In this document: positions 10,916 to 20,361 of the stretch, piece by piece
How positions within the stretch are numbered: position 1 is the stretch's first letter
How the letters are laid out: every line of letters starts with the position of its first letter
Assembly (NCBI GenBank): GCA_040143965.1
Contig: JASJQH010006962.1
Span: forward strand, 1 to 31,844
Source of the DNA: Basidiobolus ranarum
Taxonomy: Eukaryota; Basidiobolomycota; Basidiobolomycetes; Basidiobolales
Reading direction: 5' to 3'
Length of the DNA: 31,844 nucleotides
Notes under the pieces: generated by a model
Database searches by the model: none
Told to the model about the DNA's origin: nothing
Seen by the model: only the letters and a program-made list of their open reading frames with translations
Position numbers and translations under genes: made by a program

Positions 10916-11480
10916 AATAGGAAATACATTTTCATTTTCATTTTCAGCTTTAGTTTCCCCTTCCCTTTCGCTTTCACTTTCTTCTAACTTATTGGATTAT
11001 ATATTCGTTTTCAGTTATGTTTGTTTAGTGATGAATTTATCATGGATGAGATGAAGAGAACCTTTTCAAATGAATATTTGCTTCTCTCTTCAGTCGTTCA
11101 ATCCCCCCCTTTAAACATTCATTTTCGAAAATCACTTCTTGGACACTTCATTAAATTCAAAATTCTCCGGAAATAGCAATGGAATGGGAATATGAATAGA
11201 AATTATTCAATGGGATGGAGAATATATGGTTTCAAAAGATCAAGATATGATGAGTAAATTCTAAAATCTATGAAATGACACTATATAAAGCATTAACCAA
11301 TTGAATATTTCTTCTCTCCATATCAAATCCTTATAAAAGGAGGAGAGGGATATATACATTAGAGGATGTCAGGTGATTTACATAGCAGAATACATTTTGC
11401 TTTCCCAACAGTGGACTAGTAAGAATTATTAATCTGTAGATAAATAAAAATAGTGAGTGTATCAATACGTGTGTTAAGGA

Positions 11481-11549
11481 ATGGATAGGTCGGTAGTTAT
11501 TGCATTTGCTTTGGTTTTGGCCGTTACCATTGCTGTTGCTTTTGGATAA
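11481..11549 (+). CDS. Candidate single-pass membrane microprotein (22 aa)
   Basis: A short frame starts ATG GAT AGG and ends in TAA. After a three-residue polar head (MDR) almost every residue is Val, Ala, Ile, Leu or Phe (SVVIAFALVLAVTIAVAF), which is an ideal transmembrane helix. The surrounding DNA is a GTTTTGG/GCTTTGG-rich run, so the composition alone could create such a frame. I know no family match. Listed because it is too short for ordinary gene finding; it may well be chance. Confidence 0.15.
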   Translation: MDRSVVIAFALVLAVTIAVAFG

Positions 11550-11748
11550 AGAATAGTGAGCATGATTGTGCTGTTGAGTTTCGTTTAGCGTATTCTCTTA
11601 ATAGGTTTGATGTCGTTTTTCTTCCTCTTATTTCTCCTCAATAGGAAGATATCACTTACTAGTAAAGTTAGAGGATGGTAAGGAGAGGGAAGGGAAGGGA
11701 GGAGAGAAGAAAGTTAAAAACAAATTAAGAATTTAACAGTGTAAGCAT

Positions 11749-11762
11749 TTAGGGTTAGGGTT
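11749..11762 (+). repeat. Short interstitial telomere-type repeat
   Basis: Two TTAGGG units plus TT, in the gap between rrm4 and FNIP. Confidence 0.7.
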
Positions 11763-11824
11763 CGGTATTAGCATCAAAAAAGTATTTGAATGAAACCCAC
11801 TTCTGAAGGTTCAAAATGACTTGC

Positions 11825-14800
11825 TTATATTCTTCCATCTAATCCTTGATTAGATTTGAGGCTATAAGTTTTCGCAACTGATATAAGTAAGGGCATATCG
11901 GACTCTTTAAGACTACGTGTCCATAATGTTAATAAATATCATGACTTAGATGGTGGAGATTAGAGTGTTCTTACTTGACAATCGCACCAAGGGCCTTGTG
12001 ATCAAATGTTCGATCCATTTCTTGACTATCCAAAAATTCGGCTATCACACGACTTTTCAAGTATAGCTCTTGTAGCATATCTTCAAAATATCTAGCACAC
12101 TATCATTAAGAGATGGTTAGAATGAAAACAATCTACATATCATAGTGAAGGACATACTGATTCAGCTGGAATTCCAAGACGAAATAAGTGTTGCATTTGG
12201 CTAAGTGTTTGACGAACAAAATCAGATGGTAATACACGCTGAATGGTAACCCCCTTTTTGGGTGGGAAATTCTCTTCAAAGCCTGAATCAAATAACTCGG
12301 GCTTCGGTGTATAGTCAACAATGTTACATTGCCTATTGGAGACGTTCAGTTAGCGTTGAACTTTAAGAAAAAAACCATAGATCAACTCTTACCAAGTGTT
12401 GGTGTCGGCAATGATACAGCTTGATTGGGAAACAGGCCCATCAACGTGGTACTGCGAATACAGTATCAATATCAATACAAAGTCTATGAACTCGCCACTA
12501 AAAATTCAAATGTTACCTGAACGGAATCCTTTAAATCATTTTCTAGCTCATCTAGAAAATCGAATCTTGCAAGTCCCATCAACACGAAATCCGACATATA
12601 CTTTGAACAATAGCCAACCATCATTGACCGACCGAAACTTTTTGCAAACAAACGATCTGGCCGCGTCTCTGAACACTCCTGAACTACTGTCGTTGCAATT
12701 CCAATACCAGGAATTTGAGTAATCATCTGTGATTCAACCATAGGAATTTCAACGAAACCTTCTGGTTTCAACGAAAATTCATCACCAACAGACTCGCCCA
12801 CCACTGAATCAGCTAAACTTTTATGCCCAAACTCATGGTACACTCCTATGTCACGAGTAGAACTCCGTTTCATTCCATTAAACGATGTTGGAATGTTAAA
12901 GGCTTCACTTTCCAACAAGCCACTTCTTTCAGAACTGGTCTCATTGAGCAATTGCTCGGTTACCTGGCTAATCTTATGTGTACTATCAGTTATCGGTAGA
13001 CTCGTGGTCTTTTCGAACTTTACATCGAATTTAGAAGGATTATCAGGTATACGCTGAGTAGGTGACGAAGAAAGGGGTTTCGAGTAGAGTTGATTCTGTG
13101 TCTCCTGAGTGCCTCTCGTATAAGTTCCATGATTATATCCCTTTAATTCACTCTCCTTTAGTGTTGTCAAATGCAGCTGTTGGTTCACTCCATACAAGAG
13201 TGAGTTGGGACTTTCTCGAGGAATCGAAGAGCTGTCAGATTGTGAATCATAATCGTCAATCGCCAACTCCTCTACGTTTTCAAATACCTCATTACATCTT
13301 AGCAAATAACTTAGAATGTAAAGTATACGCTTTACAAAGGGGGCACTAGTTCCCACAACGATCACTCGGCAAAGTCTTGATGGACTTCCGGTATTACCAT
13401 ATAGATCACTAATGATAACCAAGATTATTTTAGCTGATTTGCAACTAGTTAACCAAGTAAACCACTCGAATAGATACCTATACTGTGCCCAGAGAGGGTT
13501 ATACGATAGGCCAGCGTTATCAAATATTGAGTTCTAGTAAAAACATAAAAGTCGTCTAAATAAAATTATCATGACAATGTAAATAGCACTGTAGCCAGCT
13601 AACCGCTTCAGAGTTTCTAGAATCATTTAAGCCAGGGGGCGTTACGGTTGGTACCCAGGAAAGATGATTCGTCAGTACAGCTGTGAATAAGGTGGAGATA
13701 AAGCTAGTGTAAACCGTTAAAGATCAATAAAAAGTCAGATTTGCTAGTGTACAACATCAACTAGAAAAAGGATACTGGTTGGATTTGGGCGTATCGAATT
13801 TGTTCAGCATATCTGTCAATTCCGTAATGAATGATTGATAGTATGATATCCGGTTGTGGGGAAAGGTGTGAAGATTTAACCAGAGAGGAATCTATATGAA
13901 GCTGCATTAGACTGTGCTCAACTTCACTCGTACCGTCCCTAGTCATCACTCACCTGAAGTCTAGGGGTTTGATAAAGATCGCAAATATCTTGTACAAATT
14001 TGGATACAGCTTCCTTCAGTACATTTTCTGTCTGTAAACTATAAGGAGGCAAGGATGACAAAGTCGTCCCGTTTTTATGTGGATACATCTAGATTGTAAG
14101 AACATCGTCAGATAATTGTTAATTCCTTCTTCCTATCTATGAGAAAGCGAAACGACGATGAACGCACCGAATTCTGAGGATTCATCTGAGCTTTCATCAG
14201 GTGCCTTCGGAGTAACGGACATAAAAGGCTCATGACAACATCATGTAGCTTATGTAGTCGAGCCTCCAAGAGAGAAAAATGAGAAAAAAGATACTCCCTC
14301 AGAGATTTGTTGTCTTCAAGAGAAATCACAACACCAATGGAATACATTATAGAGCGAGAGCTATGCTTCAAAACACTCTGTATACAAAAGTTAGCGCTCT
14401 TCGAAACACAAATGCAACGTAAATATCATGGTGGCGATATTTCATTCCAATTTAACTACCGGAATTATGTAAATTCAATATTTACCGATGTACCAAAGTA
14501 TGGCTTTCCAGGTAAAGGAGTTGGGTTAAATACACCATTCTCTATACTCGTTTGACTAGACCTCCACAATCGTCTATCTTTGTACGAGCTAAATGACGAA
14601 CTGAGACTCTGGTTTGAGGCGTCTCGACAACTCCTAGCAGTAGGGATACCAGTTGGGTAAGCTCCAACCGTATGGTCTTCTTCACTATTGTTTTCATCAA
14701 CAGAGAAGATACTCGAAGAGACGCTACCATGACGCGAGCGGTCTTCACCAGCTTTGTTTATTTCATTGCTAGCAGCGTTTCTATGCGTTGGATTGTTATT

Positions 14801-15635
14801 CCAGTGGTCATTACCAGTAGTAGCCCATGACTCAGTCGAGACGTCACTGCACTCAGAAGCAATGGACATAGATCGACGCGATTTTCCTGATAATAGCTCC
14901 AAATCACCCATGTTAATGGAAAACAGTTTGGTCAATAAAATCTGTGGCTTTGCTCCTTTAATATGGTGTATTTTTGTTGTCATTCCTTTGTAGGACAGAG
15001 GGACTGCTCCAAACATCATTTCACCTATTATATCCAGATTGTAACCTAGCTACAAACAAGAATGCGCAAGAAGGAAATATCAATAAGATTATCGTACAAC
15101 ACAATCTTGATCATATATATATGTACCTTTCTGTGAGAAGGTATAGAGGGACCGCATCCAGATGAAGGTGAAATGTTATTGAGAGAGTTCCTTTTTGACC
15201 GTGGTCGACTTGAAAAAAGTCCCCCCTCAGACCAGGAAGAGCCTAGAATACTTCGTGTAGAGGAGACGCTAGGTACAGGCTGAGCCACAAGCTCCTCGCG
15301 AGATAGGTTAGTATCTAACAGAGGTATTTTTCGTTTATCTCCGCTATCCTGACAGACCAGAACTCGAATTTGGTGAGGCTCAAATGGTATTGGAGTCCAG
15401 CTTTTCGTAGTGTCGTAGAAAATACATTTCAGAATATAAGAGATGCGCGAGAAAACAAGACGGAAAAAAACGAAGAATTAGTGATTTGAGAAGTAAAACT
15501 CAATTGGAATTTTATTGCACGAAATTCAATGTCAAGTATTGAATTCGTAAAGTACCTCGTCGGTTCTAACAATTCATCAACGTTCTTTTCTTCCGATTGT
15601 TTGAGGGAGTGCGTTCGAAATAATTTCTGTAACAT
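11825..15635 (-). CDS. FNIP: Folliculin-interacting protein, FNIP/Lst4 family
   Basis: Predicted 957-residue protein in 13 exons, all phases closing. Exons: 15635-15556, 15400-15127, 15049-14486, 14377-14168, 14088-13954, 13891-13776, 13703-13604, 13533-13478, 13408-12517, 12451-12393, 12332-12158, 12099-11975 and 11912-11825. FNIP pairs with folliculin (Lst4-Lst7 in yeast) as the GAP for RagC/D (Gtr2), passing amino-acid status to TORC1 at the vacuole or lysosome. Family landmarks appear in order: MLQKLF start; [27 protein letters not shown]; a Ser-rich loop; [113 protein letters not shown]; and [10 protein letters not shown] at the end. Eleven introns are ordinary; the sixth is U12-type (separate entry). 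Exon 7's donor (GTTAGC) is weak but the frame and homology need it. Confidence 0.9.
13704..13775 (-). other. FNIP: U12-type (minor spliceosome) intron in FNIP
   Basis: The 72-bp intron starts GTATCCTTT, the U12 5' splice-site consensus. It carries TCTTTAAC at 13723-13716, one mismatch from the U12 branch consensus TCCTTAAC. The proposed branch A lies about 13 nt before the terminal TAG. No polypyrimidine tract is needed or seen. Splicing here joins ..TPKSN to [12 protein letters not shown] in phase 2, as FNIP homology demands. The other introns in the gene have ordinary GT(A/G)NGN-type donors. Confidence 0.8.
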
Positions 15636-16542
15636 GTCTAGATTTTTATTCCTCTGTCTAACAGTACGAATCCATAAACCAGTCTACCAAAACACGAGTG
15701 ATGGAGTTATTTTGTGAATAAAAAGAAGAAAATTATATCTAAAGAAATAGGAGATAGAGCAGAAACTTAATAAGAATATTAAAACAGTGAGAAATATTAA
15801 AACAAAGAGAATAAATGAGCTACAGTAGAGTATAATATGGCCCTTAACTTCCAACTAAACTCAATGTAAACTGTGAAGGAAGAATAAGTTCGCGAAAGTA
15901 GGAAGGGGAGACAAAGAGGATCCACGAGATGGTTATACTAGCACAGATCCTTGTTATCAATCAGGGAAAATCAATGGATCAAATCAAATAAAGTATAGTT
16001 GAAAATTTTCAGGTTTCTACTCTAGATATCATGTAAATCTGGCGACATATTCCGAGATATGCATTTATACAGGTAACTGTACCCATACCAATTAAAACTA
16101 ATCAAGACTAGGTGAAGAAAAGTAACTACATGGACACGCATACGCACTCATCCCCACCCCACCAGATGCATGGTCTTTATTTAATGTTATTGAAAATGGC
16201 AGATGCTTGGTGAAACGCAACATGAAGTGTTCGATAATGTCAGCAGAGCTAATACTACTGCCTAATGCGCACATCCAAGTTGCATAGGATTGTTATCATA
16301 AGCGCTCCTTGATCCACCTACGATATTATTTGAAAGGAATTTCGGTAATATAGACAGATTTCGGTATTATTCAGTTGGAATGTGTGCGTTGACCATATAC
16401 AATGTAACAGTAACAATTATCTATGCAATTATCTCTAAACCTCTCTATATTTAGCTAACCAATTCCACCTATTCCGCCAACTTAACCATAACAAGTTAAT
16501 ATTAGATAGCAAACTTGTTCCAGAGATTGGGACGGGCTATTA

Positions 16543-16554
16543 TTAGGGTTAGGG
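16543..16554 (+). repeat. Short interstitial telomere-type repeat
   Basis: Two perfect TTAGGG units. Confidence 0.7.
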
Positions 16555-16654
16555 CTGCTCTGATCCTATCATCAAAATGTACCAACAAACACTAGCCTAG
16601 AATGACTATGCATGCCTCAGCAAATGATATGTTCTTCAACTACTATGGACAGGT

Positions 16655-16698
16655 TTCACCATTAGAGACAAGCTTCACCATTAGAAACAAGCTTCACA
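16655..16698 (+). repeat. 19-bp tandem repeat, 2.3 copies
   Basis: Unit TTCACCATTAGARACAAGC, with one difference between the two full copies and a partial third. Confidence 0.8.
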
Positions 16699-16775
16699 TG
16701 GCCTTATCTCATCAATCATATATACAATTCGAGTTCAGCGTGTCATAATCATATGAAAGGTGTTCTCTAAAGAAT

Positions 16776-16797
16776 TTAGGGTTAGGGTTAGGGTTAG
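16776..16797 (+). repeat. Interstitial telomere-type repeat
   Basis: Three perfect TTAGGG units plus TTAG, the longest of the three such sites. It fits the canonical fungal telomere repeat, but unique genes follow on both sides, so this is not a chromosome end. Confidence 0.85.
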
Positions 16798-17945
16798 ACT
16801 TCTCTACAGAATTAATGCTATACATGTTTACTGACATTTGTTGAATATGAATGCACCTTTATAGAAAGCGGTTCTCAAATAAAAAGATAGTTTACTCTGT
16901 AATAAAGTATGAGACGGTAAAGCAGAATCCGTAAACGCTTCTAAGGTCTACGTTCAAAATATGAGGATAAGCTCAGTAAAAGTACTGTCTGGTCAAATAG
17001 CCATTCCCCTACGTCTAACACTTTGACTACTACATTGCGAACATCTCGATTTTCTATTTTATGAACTACTAACCTAAATGACTAATTATAATCTAGAATT
17101 GAAAAACAAGAAATAAATATATACTTACGTTAGCCCTGTAGTCCTCTTGATACTTGCTAACAACGCACTTATCAAAATGGCATCAGCGGTATAGTGAATG
17201 AGCTTTCCAAACATATACAGTATGAAGGCAAAAACTTATATTGGGTCGGAGTACTAGTGTTTATATACACTGAAGGTAAAAAGTTATATTATTGAAGATT
17301 TGGCTTTAAGTATTACCCTACCCCAACGTTAATCGTACAGTGGATGAAGAAAAAGGGGGACTGTCTTGTTGGCTGGGTGATCAAATGACTGAATGCAAAG
17401 AATCAGCCTGATTGCCATTGATTGATACCGTCTCTACCATTTCCCCTCAAGATAATCACAGTCATGTTACTTGACAGAAAATGGTTGTACAAGACCAGCC
17501 TCCAATGTAGTATATCGATTTAGATATTACGTTCTCTATCAAAAGCACCATGTTTCTGATTTTATGCTGAAGCAATTTGCTGAGTTCCATCGTGCATCTC
17601 TCCTACTTTCCTCATGTTAGTACTACTCTCAGTAGCTACCAACTAAAAACCGCTTTGTCAAAACAACCACTCTATTCATCATTTTTGAAATTCGAACAGA
17701 TACTTTCCTCTTTCAACATATATACTTACAAATATTCATTAGCCCTAAGGTTGTTGAATCCCTATATAATAGGTATTTATAGAAAACAATATACATAACG
17801 GCCTTTCCATGTTTTCTCATGCTCTTGGCAGCCAAATTTTATACTTCTACTTAGAAGAATAATTTAATAACACTGAAGGCTATTCTCGATTGTTTTATTT
17901 GACCTCGTATCAGTCTATATTTTCTTCTCGTCTCTTAGCTTTATA

Positions 17946-19545
17946 ATGACTTCTAAAGTGGACAACTTAGCCTTTGAGAAAACTTTTAATTCAAATGGTA
18001 ATTTCCGCGAATCTCAGCTCGTTCTAGGACAGCGTTACGCAGTGCTTCATAAGATCGGGGAAGGTACTTTTTCGCAAGTACTGTTAGCTAGAGATTTAGC
18101 ACATCCAAAGAAACGTCTAGTCGCCTTGAAAGTACTCCCTAATAAATACAGTCGACAAGCACTCACGGTAAATATACTTTCTGTACGGAATAATTATTAA
18201 AAAGTATTATGTTGATAGAGGCTCTCGCTAAACTTGTTATATTGATTCTTCTTCATAACCACTTAATTGTAATAGGAAGTTATTCGCCTTCGTCAGTTAA
18301 GCATATTCAATGGTGAGAAGAATTTCCAAATAGTGCAAATATTTGATACGTTCAATTTCGGCTCTTTCATTTGTATTGTGCTCGAATGGTTGTCTGGAGG
18401 TCCTATAAATATTTCACACGTTGAGGAGTTGAATACAACGAATTCCTCACATACACCACGTGAACTAGAACTTCGCCGACTTCCTGTCACTCGTCGTATC
18501 ACCTGTCAACTCGTCACTACACTTCTTTTGCTCTCGAAGGTTGGAGTGTTACATGCCGACCTCAAGCCTGACAATATACTGTATACTCAAGGTTGACCAT
18601 GACCATCACTCTATCTATTTATATTCGACTAACAATTGGGTTTATAGCTGATTCTCTCGATCTCAAAGTACTAGACTTTGGAAATTCAATTGGGACTGGC
18701 GAGTTATCAGGCTATTACGATACCTATAACGTTCAAACCTTAAATTATAGAGCACCTGAGGTAATAGACACATAATCCACTTCTATCAGAGTGTATATAT
18801 ATGAACGAGTTTTGTGAATTTATTAGGTGCTATTTGGAGTTCCTTTCGGTTTGCCAATTGATATGTGGTCTCTGGGTAAGAGTTTCTCTTTCTATGTTGG
18901 GACATGGGTCTCACTAACCCCGGTTTACTTTCATCAGGTTGTATTCTATGTGAAACTTGGATGGGACATTCTCTTTTTGCAAGTATAACTCGCACAGAAA
19001 TCATGGGGGAGATGTCACGACTACTTGGTAAATTCCCCAAGAAAGTATTCAAAAACGGCAAGTATTGTCAAGAACAATTCCTTGAATCCTCAAATGACGA
19101 TGAAGACGCCAAAACACACACCACTCAAAGGTTGTTAAATAGTTAGTATATTAGTAACTTTATTAGAAAATCCATTAAAGTCTTCATCCTTAGCATGGCG
19201 AATCTTCTTAAAACCACGGATGTAAACTTCTTGGATTTCATCTCTAGTTTACTGTTGTACGATCCCTCTAAACGTCTGACCCCTGGCATGGCTATTCACC
19301 ACCCTTTCATCGCTGATATGTTTCCTTTGGACTTTCTCTCTGACAAACTATACCCTTTTTTGATCCCTCTCAACACTGAAACGCGTCTATCTCGCCGAAG
19401 TACCCCTGGATTAAGTCAAGGACTACTAGAAGGAAATCCATCCACCAGAATCGCTAGCAGAAAACGCACTACTAATCCAGATCTATATGAATCATGTGAT
19501 CAGGTACAAAGCAAAAGATATCAAATGCATCGAAGCGGTGAATAG
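17946..19545 (+). CDS. CMGC-group protein kinase (DYRK/HIPK/PRP4-like)
   Basis: Predicted 419-residue Ser/Thr kinase in six exons: 17946-18167, 18276-18591, 18648-18760, 18827-18875, 18938-19145 and 19194-19545. For exon 5 I chose the GTATAT donor; an upstream GTTGTT donor at 19129 is also in phase. Landmarks: glycine loop IGEGTFSQV (37-45), catalytic Lys62 in VALKVL, HADLKPDN (167-174), DFG at Asp189, YRAPE, PIDMWSLGC, and a final lobe ending DPSKRLTPGMAIHHPFI. HAD in place of HRD is shared with PRP4-type kinases, while the PFGLPIDMWSLGCIL segment is DYRK/HIPK-like. The activation loop reads TYNVQTLNYRAPE, so the second Tyr of the DYRK YxY is not in its usual place. The kinase domain fills almost the whole protein, with little N-terminal extension. 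Substrate and subfamily are unresolved. Confidence 0.85.
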
Positions 19546-19565
19546 GGAAAGCGGTGAATAGGGAA
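19534..19565 (+). repeat. 16-bp tandem duplication across the kinase stop codon
   Basis: AGCGGTGAATAGGGAA occurs twice in perfect head-to-tail order. The first copy contains the stop codon used; the second repeats it just downstream. Confidence 0.9.
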
Positions 19566-20361
19566 GATTCTCATCGGTGTAAATGCGTCCATATCCCCCC
19601 AATCTAGGCTTAGGGAACAAGCTGAGGCCTCAATCAACTGCGTCTGTAAGTTAAATGATTGGAAGCAATTCCTAAAAACCCATAAGCTCATTGAATTATT
19701 GCAGATAGCGTATAAATTTTAGCACCATTTCATTTTTTCTTTCCAAGAGAATTCCTGGTTAACTTTTCAGTTATCAATGGGTATTTGATAACAGTGAAAT
19801 TTGAACCCGCCTCCTCCTCTAGAAAGAAGTTTTTGTATTTTAAATTCGATTGCATCTAAGATCATGGATAAATTTAATAAACACTTACCTCACTAAACAC
19901 TTCCCTCACTAAATACCTAAATACTCAGCACCCTCATTATTTCTATCTTTCCTTGATTCCTCACTTGAATCCATGTTGAGGAACCATATGTTTCACTTAG
20001 GTAACCCATAACCCATCTAGCTGAGATATTCAAGATTAATTAGACTAAATGGTATATGTGAGTCAAACTCTAAAATCGGGTAACTTTTTAGATTCGATGG
20101 GAAAGGCTCTTCTTGATTGATACCCCTTCCGACCGATATGGTATTCACGGTACTCCAGTGTTCATCGAAAAATCTCCTTTTATGAATGCAAATTTCCAAC
20201 ATTCAATAAAGGATAATTTTGAATGCATATTGAAAAGCATCCATAGGTGTGACTATATACGATTTAAACTGATGTGCACATATACTTAATAAAGTAGGGA
20301 TCTGGAACGGAACACACCAAAAGTAAGCCTGCAGGGATCAAGGGTACTCATGTGACTGGCA
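19546..20361. other. Intergenic, no gene seen
   Basis: 816 bp holding the kinase 3' end and the promoter of the Tag1-like gene. A loose repeat of CTCACTAAAYAC occurs near 19885-19915. No coding sequence or RNA gene is visible. Confidence 0.5.

Larger units (their letters stand above)
10916..11824. other. Tail-to-tail intergenic region, rrm4 and FNIP
   Basis: About 900 bp between two convergent genes. It has a pyrimidine-rich start (10925-10985), a purine-rich run (11671-11715) and a short telomere-like repeat. A 22-codon hydrophobic open frame is listed separately. Nothing else looks coding. Confidence 0.5.
15636..17945. other. Long gene-poor interval between FNIP and the kinase
   Basis: 2.3 kb without a recognisable exon, RNA gene or mobile element, about twice the usual gap in this window. 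It should hold the FNIP promoter at its left end and the kinase promoter at its right. Two telomere-like repeats and one small tandem repeat lie in the middle. A 73-codon open frame near 17580 is AT-rich and has no recognisable features. Confidence 0.5.

Noticed and set aside
13761-13949. 62-codon frame that includes the coding exon 13891-13776 of FNIP
   Set aside because: It is in the wrong frame. The FNIP-like reading (IPLWLNL..) uses another frame and needs the U12-type splice.
16776-16797. Chromosome end or telomere
   Set aside because: Only 22 bp of TTAGGG, with ordinary genes continuing on both sides.
17577-17798. 73-codon frame in the long gap
   Set aside because: AT-rich, no domain, and not joined by splicing to the kinase gene that follows.
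19790-19815. tRNA-like B box (GGGTTCAAAT on the minus strand)
   Set aside because: No A box, acceptor stem or anticodon arm can be drawn around it.
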